Positions 10,398 through 22,330 of a stretch of 64,000 nucleotides of DNA are shown here, piece after piece. The notes below the pieces were generated by a model that did no database searches, was not told the origin of the DNA, and worked only from the letters and a program-made list of their open reading frames with translations. The DNA comes from Cristatella mucedo (taxonomy: Eukaryota; Bryozoa; Phylactolaemata; Cristatellidae): the NCBI GenBank assembly GCA_009760855.2, contig WPIO01000044.1:1745393-1809392 (forward strand), written 5' to 3'. A program made the position numbers and the translations under genes. The first letter of the stretch is position 1; each line of letters opens with the position of its first letter.

Positions 10398-11251
10398 AAC
10401 AACAATGCCGGCAAGGAGTACTATTTATGGAGTTCGCAGAGGCAGGGCGAGGCAACTTCCTGGTCAAGTGATATCGCCTCTATCGGGGGGGGGGGGTGGG
10501 CAAAATACCAGATAGCAAGCGTAACTCGCTCATAGCAGTCGTATGTACCAGCATGTCCCAGAAAATAAGTGAGTGGGCTCCAAAGCCAGAGGTGGTGCCC
10601 CTTTTCACAGGTATGTGGCAGTTTTATTTTAGCAACCGGGCAAACCTAATGTGCACCAATGCTTTGTCATGGTGAAGGGGGCTGGATGGCAGAGCATCCT
10701 GCATTAGGCTATCGGTTTTAACCAACTGCATCTTGATTGATAAATCCGCATTAATTAAGAAAATGCAAATAGATCATACTATCAGGGTCGATTCGTGGTA
10801 ATTAGCTATTTGCAGCTATTGGAATCTCAGCTTTTAAGTATTTTCTCCCGGAAAAACTCCCCCCGGATGTTGATATTTAAGCTGGGGTGGATATGCGATA
10901 CATTCGGGTAGCCTGTTATTATATTGGGGAATTACATTGAGAATGCACAAACTCAGCCACACGCTCGTGTTCAGCTAGCACACGCTATGTTGTCAACATG
11001 CAATCGAGAATACTTGTTCACAACATAACGAGAGTTGATACACGATCCAGAATGCTTATTTGTGTGAGGGTTCAGAAAAGCTTCGCCACACCAATCTTGT
11101 TAAAACTGCTACGCCTAGGTTTGAGAGGAATGAATGCTAAAACATCAAAGAGAAAATAATTGAGGCCAAGTTACATACTTGAGTGAAGACGACTAGGTAC
11201 CCCTCATTACCGAATAGTAGATCACCTCATCTACTGAGTCCTTGCCAGTGA
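10398..11251. other. Unassigned sequence with a G11 run
   Basis: A run of about eleven G residues at 10486-10496 is the only marked feature. No coding evidence. Confidence 0.45.
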
Positions 11252-14200
11252 TAATAATAATATTGATTCACTTGATAAAGCGCCCTCAGAGAACTTAATC
11301 TCTCTCTAGGCGTTTCACATTTGCTGTAAAGTGAAATGCAATTGAATGGTAAGTAAAATCATGCTTGAAAAACAAACGAAATGAATAATATGGTTAGGGG
11401 TGACATGCACAGGGTCAGCATGCAAATGTGGTTAGTGGCAGCATGCACAGTGTCAGCACGCATAAGCACATCAAGGACGAATCACAGGGACCCACTAAAT
11501 GCTGTCCTAAATAGGTGTGTTTTTAAGTTCCTTTTAAATGTGGTCAGGTCAGAGGATGTTCTGACGCAGGTCGGGAGAACGTTCCAGGCTTTGGGAGCAT
11601 ATGAACTAAATGCACGGTCTCCAGAGGATTTAAGGTTTGTATGAGGTATTTCTAGACTGTTGGATTCCGAAAAGCGAGTGGTACGATGCTTGGCCTGATG
11701 GGGTAGTATATCTGACAGATAGGCTGGAGCCATAGAATGAAGGGACCTAAAAGTGAGCGACAAAACCTTGAAGTCAATCCGTTGCCTCACTGGTAGCCAG
11801 TGCAGGTCGGCGAGAAGTAGAGTAATGTGGCAACTGCGACGCTCACGACAGACAAGCCTAGCTGCAGAGTTTTGCACGAGCTGCAATCGCCTGATCGCAC
11901 ATGCTGGTAGGCCAGTAAGCAGTGAGTTGCAGAAGTCGAGACGGGATGTCACGAATGCATGGACCAATTTGGACGTGGTATCTTTATCTAAACAAGCCCG
12001 AATTTTAGCAATGTTATGAAGCTGAAAATAGGCGGATTTGACTGTGGAGCTGATGTGGTCGTCTAACGAGAGGTCACTTTGGAATATGACACCTAGATTT
12101 CGAGCTGATTTAACTGGAGATATGCTGGGAGAGCCAATTTTGAGAGTCAGCCTTTCCAATCTCTGTATCACACTGGGTTTGCCCATAACTAGTAAGTTAG
12201 TTTTATCATCGTTTAGTTTTAGAAAATTTGCTGCCATCCATGTGCGGATGTCATCAATGCATGCAGCAAGTGAGTTTAGAGAATTTGAGGTGCTCGAAGG
12301 CTGGGAGGGATCAAAGCAAAGGTACAACTGAGTGTCATCCGCCTAGAAGTGAGAGCCTAGATTGTGCTTGGCAATCACATCAGCAAGAGGCAGAGTATAA
12401 ATCGTGAAAAGAACTGGACCTAGCACTGAGCCCTGAGGTACTCCATAATTCAGAGGTACTTCAGATGATCTTTGTCCATTCATGTCAATACTCTGGAGTC
12501 TCCCACTGAGATAGGACCTGAACCACTGCAGAGCAGTGCCAGTGATGCCCAGGCGAGATGAGAGGCGCTCTAGAAGAACTTTGTGATCGATGGTGTCAAA
12601 AGCTGCCGAAAGATCGATCAAAACAAGCAGAGACACTCTACCATGCATTCCTAAGTAGGTCGTTGTATACCCTAAGCAATGCTGACTATGTGGAGTGATT
12701 AGCTCTAAAGCCAGAGTGGAACTTACTAGCAAGGTGTGAGGTTTCGATATACGAGTTCAGCTGGTCCGCCACGACCCGTTCGAATGCCTTTGATAGGAAT
12801 GGTAGAAGGGAAACTGGGCGGTAGTTGCTCAAGTTCTCTTGGTCAAGTGTAGCTTTCTTGAGAAGTGGCCTGACTACAGCTTTTTTGAAAGGTGCTGGGA
12901 CATGACCTGAGGCTAATCACACATTAATGATGTTAGTTATGCATGGGAGCAGCAGATCAATGCAACGTAGGAGCAGGACAGTGGGAATAGGGTCCAGAGG
13001 ACTTGTTGTCTTCTTTGATTGAGATACGAACTTTAGGACTAGATCACTAGTGACCTGCTTAAATGCAGACATTGAGGAGCAGCCAGGAACCGAGGAACAG
13101 CATTCTAGTGGGGAGGTTGTCATCGCAGGGATGGATTCTCTGATCTTGTCTATCTTCTGCACAAAGAATCGAGAGAAGCGATCGGCTAGATCATCATTAG
13201 GATCATCAGGTAAGGATTTTTATAAAAACTAGACTTAGCCTTTGCTAGGATCGATTGGTACGACCTACAGTAGTCTTCATATGCCTGTCGATGGACAGTT
13301 AGTCCGGATCTTTTGTATGTTTTTTCAAGCTTTCGTTTAGTAGACTTGGCTAGTTTAATGTCTGTTGTAAACCATAGACCGTCTGGGCGGGGTGCACAGT
13401 GCACTTTGTCAGAGGGACAAACTCGTCTAGCCTGTCAGCTAGTGTCGTGTTGAAGCTATCTACCAATGATGACAGATCGGAGGGAGGATTGAGCAGCAGA
13501 GGTGAAGCAGATATTCTCGCACGGACAGCATCGATGTCAAGGGTCTTGAGGTTTCGCGATTCACAGGTTATTTTAGAGGAGGATGTGGGCACACACTGTA
13601 GATTGAATGAGATCTGCATGTGGTCAGATAAGCATGATTTGGTAATAATTGGTGATGACAAAGTGCAGTTATTTGAGTAAATCTGGTCGAGTGTGTGACC
13701 CTTGATGTGGGTAGGGCCATGCACATGAGCCACAAGAGACAATGAGTCAGTCAATGCACGAAATTTGGTACTGAAAGCGTCAGATAAGTTATCAAAGTGA
13801 ACGTTGAAATCACCCATTACGAGGAAGGATCGATTTCTTGCACACAGAATCGAAATGAGATCGGAGAAATCTGAGATAAAGGAGGATTTGGTACCTGGTG
13901 GGCGATAGACTACTGCCACTATCGGTAGCTTGTTTTCGGGTGAGACCAAGACAATTGATTCAAAAGACTGCTTCGAGGGTATCGCAAATGGCTTGAAGTT
14001 GAATTTCGAGCACACGACATTAGCAACTCCACCTCCAGTTTTGATTGATCCAGGGGTGAGAAAGAACGAGAAACCAGATGGAGTTTCGTCTTTAATTGTC
14101 GGACAATTTATCGATTTCAGCCAAGTTTCAGTTAGGGCGAGCAGGTCGATACCATTTTCAGAAATAAGGTAGCTTATTACTAGAGGTTTATTGCACATTG

Positions 14201-14480
14201 AGCGAGGATTCCAAAGGCAAGCGTTAAGTCTGGCCGATGGGGTTACAACAGGCTTGATGACCACTAAGTTTGAGGAATTTACAGCGACGCATGTGGGGAA
14301 GCGTGCTGAGCGGTTCGAGACAATGCTAGGAATACCGAACGAGCTAGTACTCAGCTTGCAGGTTCCGCCCAACGAGCGGCGTCTGAGCTGGCGGTTCCAG
14401 CCACCGCGGCGGCTACGGGGGTGCTTTTCTTTTGTTAATGCATAGTTCATGAATCTTAGCAACAATATTAATATCTAGGA
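11252..14480 (-). mobile_element. LINE family 1, nearly full-length copy (endonuclease + reverse transcriptase)
   Basis: A non-LTR retrotransposon on the minus strand. From 14465 down: a proline/arginine-rich leader; an APE-type endonuclease with LTETWL, VYRPPG, MGDFNVHFD, GHTLDQIYS and SDH (14200-13600); a basic linker (KRKLEKTYKRSGLTVHRQ); and a reverse transcriptase with [21 protein letters not shown] and ADDTQLYL, followed by the C-terminal HWLPVRQRIDFKVL and KAWNVLPTC segments typical of CR1/L2-like LINEs. It ends in a 3' UTR, a stem-loop tail and TTATTATT at 11252. Such enzymes nick chromosomal DNA and reverse-transcribe their own RNA in place. This copy is dead: the frame is broken at about 13380, 13170, 12740 and 12335, and the Tyr of the YADD catalytic box is a TAG stop. 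Any 5' ORF1 upstream of 14480 is not recognised. Confidence 0.93.
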
Positions 14481-15590
14481 ATGCATTTGATATGCGATGA
14501 CGAAGTGATAACAGCTGCTGACGATCATAACTAACAAGCAGGTTACTAGCCGATACAATTCATAACGTGGTTCGCATTTAGTCTGAAAAGAAATTTCAGA
14601 AAGAAGACAATATTTACTAGATTTTTGCTTTACTGCAAATCAGTTTCTCGAAGAAGCTCTCTAACAGTATTCCCCACAATGTTTTCCTTATACTATCGTT
14701 GGTAACGATGTTCACTATCCTGCTGAAGATGCCCGCCTGTAGCCTCGAAGCTCTTTGTGGGTTTCCATGTTCCCTGTGAATTTTTCAAGAAGAGTATCGA
14801 GGATATGGAATTTGAGGAACAGTGTGCAACAAATTTTTGCGTAGCTCTGTATGAAAGACTGAACTAGCTGCTCATAGTTTCAGCTTGGCGATTGCTCAGA
14901 AAAATCAGCCAGTCACTGAGACCTAGCTGACCTACGTCACTTTCTCTGACCTGTTCGGTGTCTTGGCGAATTCTTCAAATTCTAAAATCGTTTTAATCTG
15001 CGATCTGACAAAAATACCAGCTTTTACCTTGGCCTCCAACAACTGAGGAGGGACATATTAAAGGTTCGTGAATGTAGCAAAGTTATTGTTAAGAGTCTCT
15101 AAAAGTTGCTTAACGAAGCCTAACTTATTGTGCACTGGAGGTGTCGGGACTTTCCCAGAGTCAACCAGCGGCTCCACCTTGATGTTGTTCTTCCCTACAA
15201 TTGCTTAGCTCTGCCAAACTTGATACAGAATGTTAGATCACTGACGCTATATTTCGCAAGATAGGGGTCTCCCAGACATTCGCTCTCTTCCCTGTTGAAA
15301 GGGAATCAAAGTGACTTTCCTGTCTTGGTCATACGATTGTCGCTTCTGTCGTTGCTTCAGCCTGTCAGTCACAGACTCTAAAGGTTTTACCAGACATGCT
15401 TTACATGGTAGGTTTCTCTCAACATCTTTATTTGAAACGCTATTAGTGTCCGATCTAAGCAATAGATCCACTGTTATTCCATATGGTACTCGTGGTCTTC
15501 GAAGCCCAAATATCAGTTCAAAGGGTGATTACTGAGTGCTCATTTGCACCGACGTGCTGTATGCAAAGCACACGTAGGTTACACAGTTAC
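14481..15590. other. Unassigned sequence (may include the LINE 5' region)
   Basis: The 5' border of the preceding LINE cannot be placed without a second full copy, so part of this may be its 5' UTR. No exon is supported. Overlapping open frames at 15247-15535 lack features. Confidence 0.4.
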
Positions 15591-16309
15591 CTGGAATAGA
15601 TAAGCTCATCCAAGATTATTTCATTAAAAATTAGTTCCTCAAAATGTATTCATCAAATAACAATTCATCCAAAAACTAATTCATCCAAAGTAGCTCATCC
15701 AAAATTATGCCATCAAACATTTTTTTTATTGAAAAAAGTGACCGAAAAATGAATCAGAGCATCTCATAAACAATTTTTGATTTCTGAAAGTTCTCTGAAA
15801 AGAAATGCATAGAATGTGTTCTAATAATGTGTCGGTGCTCAGCCGTTGCACGAGGGCTCTCCCTTGAATTTGCGTAACACAGCGTTGGCAGGGAGGTCAG
15901 GGCGAGCCGACTAGCAAATGCAGTTCAGTTTGCATAGCGCGCCCTTGATGAGCCGGGTTCGTTCATGTTGTTTCGTAGCCAGCCCTCGACTTGAAGGCCT
16001 GCGTGAGGCGGCTGGGAAGGGAGAGTTACGACGGAGACGCGGAATAGTGGAGCTGAGTGTCGTTGCACCCGTTGAATATACGTCTGTTGAAGGGCGAGCT
16101 AAGGTGTTTGTGTGCCGTCACGTGAGTGCCGTTTCATAAAACTTAATAGAAAAAAATTAGATGACAAAAATCAAAAAATTGCAAAAAAATGCAATTGGGC
16201 GTTTTGAATAGTTTTTCGATTAGTTATTTTTTATGAAATAATTTTTGATTAATTAATTTTTGATGAATTAATTTTGATGAAATAATGTTTGTTGAATTCA
16301 CCTAGGGCT
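15591..16309. mobile_element. Candidate non-autonomous DNA transposon with long imperfect inverted ends
   Basis: The left ~130 bp is built from repeated phrases like AATTCATCCAAAAACTAATTC. The right ~150 bp is built from the reverse-complement phrases (TTTTTGATGAATTAATTTTG), so the two ends form a long imperfect inverted repeat around a GC-rich core (15830-16130). GTTAC flanks both sides (15586-15590 and 16310-16314) and could be a 5-bp target duplication. No transposase is encoded. Superfamily unknown; subterminal repetition of this kind is common in MITE-like elements. Confidence 0.5.
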
Positions 16310-17569
16310 GTTACTCCAAAGTTTATCGCCTCGGATGGGCTGTTGAAGTAAGTCGCTGGTGGTTATAATGCATATTTCCACTCCACCATTACTGGTTGAG
16401 AGTAAAATACTCACATTAACGTTCTCAGTGTGCAAGTTGCCTTATGCGGGCCTCAAGCCTACGGTATTAGGCTAGAAGATTGTGCACTCAAAACCTAGGC
16501 TAAAATCTAAAAGTTTACTGGGTTAGAAAAATTCGTAGCAGATGTAACGGAAGAACGTGAGGAGTGGTTTGTAAACTTAGCACTCTTTCTAACCAGAGAA
16601 GGTGTGTCGCTGTTAGTAGCAATGACCGAATGCTAATTTGGCGCCAGCGGCACTCACTAGCTTCCAGCGCGTTTTACAAGCGACATCTAACTCGCGAAAG
16701 TTGGCCAAATCATGCTCAGTAAATGCTATAGTACTTCCCAAACGAGCCCGAAACTACGAGAATACACATTAAGCATAGCAGACATTCCCACTTCATCGTG
16801 TGAAAACCATATTCGGACAAGCCGCGATAATGTTTTATGCCTCCGGGACACTTCAAACGGCGACAAGGAGTAGCATGTCAATTCAGTTGTGCTATAGATA
16901 AAGAAATCTCGGAATTAAAGAACAAGCCAATTCTGATTCGTTTGTTAGAATGGCTTCGCTTTCTCGCAATCTACAATAGTGGCTGCTAAGGCAGAGAGTT
17001 AGGCATGAAATTGGAAGCTGGGACACTTTATGCTTCGAAGTGAGTTTCAGGCTATGAGTGGTGTATACTCGCATATTCGTGCCTGTCTGTAGCTAATACT
17101 TAGACCGCTCTACGTGTGAGACTTCGTCTTCATTTATATCGATGTGAGTCCGATGTTTGGTACTACAGTGTTCTGTTAGTGTCAGCATCTCAATGCCATA
17201 TGCGAGCCATACTATAAGTCATGCTGCGAGCCGGGAGCTCTACCAGTATTTGTCTTGCGTCTGCAAGGAAAAGCACAGTTTCCAGCACTGTGTTTGTTGC
17301 GAACAACTTTAGTCCTGAAGATGCCACAGCCTGTTCCTAACAAGCTTGTCTATCGCTGTTGTGACCCAATATAGTGGATGTCGCAAAAACTGCGTGCATT
17401 AACTAGGCAGTTTGAAAAGTCAGCATAGCTAGGCATAGATTCTATACAATGCAAAGCTTGACCCAAGAGCTGCAGTAGTAATAATAACACAATTGCAAAT
17501 TTAAGAGAACCAAGTCTTTTTAAGCATGCATGGAGCCATGCGATTTGGCTAGTAATAGCAGAAACAATG
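16310..17569. other. Unassigned sequence
   Basis: No coding or repeat assignment could be supported. Confidence 0.4.
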
Positions 17570-17760
17570 TCACTAAGAGGTAAGCTGATTCCCCCCCCCC
17601 CGCCTCACACGTTTAGCGGCAGAAGAGCCATACCAGCTATCGCAAACACTTGCAGTGGGCAGTAAGCGAGCGCCTACTAGAAGACTCGAACCCATGTCGT
17701 GAGTGTCGTACAGTAAGAACCATTTGTGTACCACTAGGCCAAGACCAAAGCCGAATGCTG
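17570..17760 (-). mobile_element. SINE-A copy
   Basis: On the minus strand: a box A-like TTGGCCTAGTGGTAC, a box B-like GGGTTCGAGTC, then the conserved body tactgc...gcgatagctgg...ggctcttctgccgct and a tail ending gaatcagctt. A run of ten G residues (C10 on the plus strand, 17592-17601) interrupts the tail. The tRNA-related head means tRNA finders may report a false tRNA here. Confidence 0.7.
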
Positions 17761-18227
17761 CGTTCACACTGTCGCCTATCTACCCAAATTGGCGCCGATG
17801 TTGTCCCGATTTTCCTCCGGTTTGGGCTCCTACGTCACATTGGGGAGGAGCCAAACGGCCGGCTGTCATAAAAAGGACTTTCAAAGCTTTCTTGTTGTAC
17901 CAGCCGACCAATCAAACCTCCGGGCTCGTAAGAAGCACGCCGTTGCTAAAATAACGACGGCTGGTGCCACTAGGCGCGAGTCATATTGATGCGTTCAGAG
18001 CTAAACGCTAATGAGATGCTTATTCATTTTAGCCATGGCTTAACCCTTTTCCGTACAGGCGTCGCACGCGAGTCCGTTTATGAAATTCACCAGCAAACCC
18101 GTATCAGTGCATTAGTACTACACTACAGCACATCCTAAACGGCGTACATTAAGTACTGTTATGCACTTTCCTAAAAAAAAGGCTGTTTGATATGCTTATC
18201 AACATTTTGTTTCTATTCTTCTTATAG
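17761..18227. other. Unassigned sequence
   Basis: Overlapping plus-strand open frames at 17650-17989 are partly the antisense of the SINE and have no domain. Confidence 0.4.
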
Positions 18228-18338
18228 TTGCCTACATTTATGACTGCAGCGGCGAACTCAACTTCTGCGGTATTGGCCTGGCGTCTTCCCGGGATACCCT
18301 CCTCTGGCATTAGAGCGGGAGGCTGCAGGAGGGATTAA
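18228..18338 (+). CDS. Possible exon, fibronectin III-like (weak)
   Basis: A strong acceptor (ttttgtttctattcttcttatAG) is followed by 36 open codons, LPTFMTAAANSTSAVLAW then RLPGIPSSGI. The order Asn-Ser-Thr-Ser then Leu-Ala-Trp then Pro-Gly recalls the B and C strands of a fibronectin type III domain, which cell-surface and matrix proteins use. No donor is visible before the stop TAA, so it would have to be a terminal exon, odd for a broken FN3 fold. No partner exon is found. It may be chance or a pseudogene. Confidence 0.18.
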   Translation: MPTFMTAAANSTSAVLAWRLPGIPSSGIRAGGCRRD

Positions 18339-18836
18339 GTGGGCCATCAACATTTCATGAAACGGCAGTGTGAACGCAATAACTAGGAAGAAAGTCGATA
18401 GTGTCAATGCTGCTTAGAAAGTGTAAGCACAAACTGTAACTCAGCCTATGCTAACTCGTTGGGTTTCAGCTTCTTTTTAAATGTCGCAAAGTTCGGGATA
18501 TTGAGATGTGAGATTGGAGTAGTGTCTGCATTTTGGAATAGCTAGGACAGGAAAAGCTCAGCAAAAGTGAGACTGCAAAACGATGAGAAAAAGGGCTTTA
18601 TTCCAGCATCTCGGTAAGCATAACCTCTGTTTGAGGACTTTCTATGCTTATCGTAAGCTCATGCTTACCTGAAGATCGTGGGACGATCTAGCATGGTCTC
18701 AGGGTATTCATATGGCCGATAAAGCTAGCCCAGTTTTATCACTTTCAATGTGGGTCGCATCTGACGAACCGTGCAAACCCTAGATCAGTGATAGATTATA
18801 AGAGTATAGAAGAGTGAGAACCCCCGCCGTCTCTCA
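18338..18836. other. Unassigned sequence
   Basis: Nothing recognisable between the possible exon and the LINE cluster. Confidence 0.4.
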
Positions 18837-20180
18837 GGAATGTAACGTATCTTTATTCGTAATTCTTGAAAGCCACAAAGACTATATGGGTGTAACGCAG
18901 GAGAGTTTGTTATAGCCCACTCATAGTATCAGCGACTTTCAGTACTCATTCGGTCGAAAACAGACTTCATCTCACGAAATAAAGAGAAAGTGAGAAGCAT
19001 AGCAGAGTCAGGAGAGCAGTTGAGGTAGTGAGTAGCATGGAAGTAGCTGGAAAGGATGTGCCACAGTCAGCAGCAGGAGAGTAGTTGTCGTTTCGTAAGA
19101 ATCGTGAAAGCGGGTTCCATAGCCTAATACTTGCAGAGCTAAAGCTTCTGTCGCCAACTTTTAAGTGGAGGAATGGAAAACCTAATTTATTGTCCATACA
19201 GGACCTTAGAGCATGAGAAGGCTGAGACTGGTGCAGCAGTTCAGTCGGTATGGAGGAGCCAAGCCGTGGTGGACCTTCTGGGTCAGCGTATAAACATTAC
19301 ACCGTATCCGTTGATTGACCGGCAGCCTTCCTAGCTCTTTTCGCAATTGAGACGTGTAGTCAAACCTCTTGGATTTGAAAACTAGCCTTGCAGCCATATT
19401 CATAGCCATCTGCAGCAGCGTAGTTTTTTCCAGTAGCCCAGCCAAAAGGGAATTACAATAATCAAGCCGAGACAGATCTAAGGAGCTAATCAAACTTTTT
19501 GTAAGCCACCGTGGAAGACAGCTCCTATTCTTATATAGGGATCAGACGTGATGGCTAGCTGTGGAAGCAGTCTTCTGAATAAAGCTTTTAAATTTTAGGC
19601 AGTTGTCGAAGACGACACCTAAACTTCGAGCACGTGTTGATGGTCGCACAACAGTATGAACTAGTAAATGAGCAAAACTTTCTAATCCAGCCACATGCTT
19701 AGGATGTCCCAAGAGGAGCAGTGCAATTTGATCGTCGTTTAGTTTCAAGAAATTTTTAGATACCAGGATCAAATGTCGGCAAGGCAAGCATTCAGTTTAG
19801 CAGTTCTTGAAGCAGATTCCAACGGTTTGAATGACAAATACAGCCTAGTATCGTCAGCATAAAAGTGATATAGGATTCCATGAACCTTAATCACTTTCCC
19901 AGAGGTTGAGTATAAGTGGAGAACAGCAAGGGACCCTAGACGGACCCTTGATGGACTCCACAGGTAACCGATGTCGTGAGTGAGACCTGACGCACCCATG
20001 ACACGGATAGAACACGATCTAAAAAGTACGATTTAAACCAGGCCAGTGCTTCGTCTGCCAGACCGATCGTTGTTCTCAATCGTTCAAGCGGAACATCGTG
20101 ATCAACGGTGTCGAAGGCAGCTGATAGATCTAGCAGAGCTAGGGCAGTGGCATTAACGTTATCGTTGCCGCATACATTGT
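18837..20180 (-). mobile_element. LINE family 2, element alpha, 3' part
   Basis: Minus-strand family 2 LINE covering reverse-transcriptase motifs from [17 protein letters not shown] through [12 protein letters not shown] and NFLKLNDDQ to the C-terminal domain and the 3' UTR tail (ccacaaag, then tacgttacatt in reverse). It is interrupted at 20180 by element beta and resumes at 23337-24340, where the 5' part of the same polyprotein continues. Several frameshifts make it inactive. Together the two parts rebuild one element from the endonuclease-RT linker to the 3' end. Confidence 0.85.
20170..20180. repeat. Target-site duplication of LINE beta, left copy
   Basis: GCATACATTGT here and GCGTACAATGT at 23337-23347 bracket element beta. 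Both match the family 2 sequence at the place where alpha is interrupted. Two of eleven positions differ, consistent with age. Confidence 0.65.
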
Positions 20181-20736
20181 TAATGCTTCTCAGGGAAAAG
20201 GGGTCGTCCCCAAGTCCTTCAAATCGGCAATCGTTAGACCTATACTTAAAAAGCCTGGATTAGATACAGAGATCCTTGTAAACTATCACTCAGTTTCCCT
20301 TCTTCTTTTCTTGTCAAAGATTCTTGAAAAAATTGTTGCTAAGCAGCTGGTTGAGCATATTGAAAATAATGAAATTTCAGAAACATTTCAGTCAGGGCTC
20401 AAGAGGCAGCACTCCACTGAAACTGTTCTCCTCCATGTTAACAATGACATTCTACGTGGCAACGACGACGGGAATGTCACTGCCCTAGCTCTGCTATATC
20501 TGTCTGAGAGAAGTGCAGACGAAGCACTGGCCTGGTTTAAATCGTACTTGTTTGATCGTGTTCAATCCGTTTTGTGTGGGTCAGGTCTCACACACGAGAA
20601 GGGTCACCTATGGAGTCCCTCAAGGGTCTGTACTCGGTTCCTTGCTGTTCTCCATTTACACACAACCTCTGGGAAAAGTGATTAAGGCCAACAGAATAGG
20701 ATATCATTTTTATGCTGACGATACTCAGTTGTATTT
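20181..20736 (+). mobile_element. LINE family 2, element beta, 5' part
   Basis: Plus-strand family 2 reverse transcriptase starting near [20 protein letters not shown] and continuing [26 protein letters not shown], then [21 protein letters not shown] and [11 protein letters not shown], after which a family 1 LINE splits it. The DLSAAFDT motif is deleted and replaced by a short [12 protein letters not shown] join. The element is truncated at 5' and inserted head-to-head into alpha. Confidence 0.85.
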
Positions 20737-22330
20737 ATAATAATAATAATAATAATAATAATATTGCACTTGATAAAGCACCCTCAGAGAACTTAATCTC
20801 TTTCTAGGCGCTTTACATATGCTGCAAAGTGATATGCAATAGAATAGTAAGTAAAATCATGCTAAAAAAACAAACGAAATGAATAATATGGTTAGGGGTG
20901 ATATGCACAGGGTCAGCATGCAAATGTGGTTAGTGGCAGCATGCACAGTGTCAGCACGCATAAGCACATCAAGGACGAATCACAGGGACCCACTAAATGC
21001 TGTCCTAAATAGGTGTGTCTTTAGGTTCCTTTTAAATGTGGTCAGGTCAGGGGATGTTCTGACACAGGTCGGGAGGGAGTTCCAGGCTGTGGGAGCATAC
21101 GAGCTAAATGCATGGTCTCCAAAGGATTTAAGGTTTGTACGAGGTATTTCTAGACTGTTGGATTCCGAAAAGCGAGTGGTACGATGCTTGGCCTGATGGG
21201 GTAGTATATCTGAGAGATAGGCTGGAGCCATAGAATGAAGAGACCTAAAAGTGAGCGACAAAACCTTGAAGTCAATCCGTTGCCTCACTGGTAGCCAGTG
21301 CAGGTCGGCGAGAAGTGGAGTAATGTGGCAACTGAGACGCTCACGACAGACAAGCCTAGCTGCAGAGTTTTGCACGAGCTGCAATCGCCTGATCGCACAT
21401 GCTGGTAGGCCAGTAAGCAGTGAGTTGCAGAAGTCGAGACGGGATGTCACGAATGCATGAACCAACTTGGACGTGGTATCCTTATCTAAACAAACCCTAA
21501 TTTTAGCAATGTTATGAAGCTGAAAATAGGCGGATTTGACTGTGGAGCTGATGTGGTCGTCTAACGAGAGGTCGCTTTGGAATATGACACCTAGATTTCG
21601 AGCTGATTTAACTGGTGATATGCTGGGAGAGCCAATTTTGAGAGTCAGCCTTTCCAATCTCTGTATCACACTGGGTTTGCCCATAACTAGTAAGTTAGTT
21701 TTATCATCGTTTAGTTTTAGAAAATTTGCTGCCATCCATGTGCGGATGTCATCAATGCATGAAGCAAGTGAGTTGAGAGAATTTGAGGTGCTCGAAGGTT
21801 GGGAGGGATCAAAGCAAAGGCACAACTGAGTGTCATCCGCATAGAAGTGAAAGCCTAGATTGTGCTTGGCAATCACATCAGCAAGAGGCAGAGTATAAAC
21901 GGTAAAAAGGACCTAGCACAGAGCCCTGAGGTACTCCATATTTTAGTGGTACTTCAGATGATCTTTGTCCATTCACGTCAATACTCTGGAGTCTTCCACT
22001 GAGATAGGACCTGAACCACTGCAGAGCAGTGCCAGTGATGCCCAGGCGAGATGAGGGGCGCTGTAGAAGAACTTTGTGATCGATGGTATCAAAAGCTGCC
22101 GAAAGATCGAGCAAAACAAGAAGAGACACTCTACCCATGTCTGCATTCCTAAGTAGGTCGTTGTATACCCTAAGCAATGCTGACTCTGTGGAGTGATTAG
22201 CTCTAAAGCCAGACTGGAACTTACTAGCAAGGTGTGAGGTTTCGATATAGGAGTTCAGCTGGTCTGCCACGACCCGTTCCAGTGTCTTTGATAGGAATGG
22301 TAGAAGGGAGACTGGGCGGTAGTTGCTTAA
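20737..22330 (-). mobile_element. LINE family 1, element gamma, nested in beta
   Basis: A 1.6-kb 5'-truncated family 1 copy on the minus strand. Its 298-codon open frame (21876-20980) starts just before [13 protein letters not shown] and runs through NFLKLNDDKTNLLVMGKPS and HWLPVRQRIDFKVL to the C-terminus; an upstream segment holds DLSAAFDTIDHKVL and [14 protein letters not shown] is intact, so this is one of the better preserved copies. A (TTA)n tail is at 20737-20762. GTATTT occurs on both sides (20731-20736, 22331-22336) and rejoins beta exactly, as a 6-bp target duplication would. Confidence 0.92.

Noticed and set aside
11753-12331. Plus-strand open frames over the family 1 LINEs (also 21251-21829, 14191-14445)
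   Set aside because: Antisense shadows of the reverse transcriptase and endonuclease; they recur at the same place in each copy.
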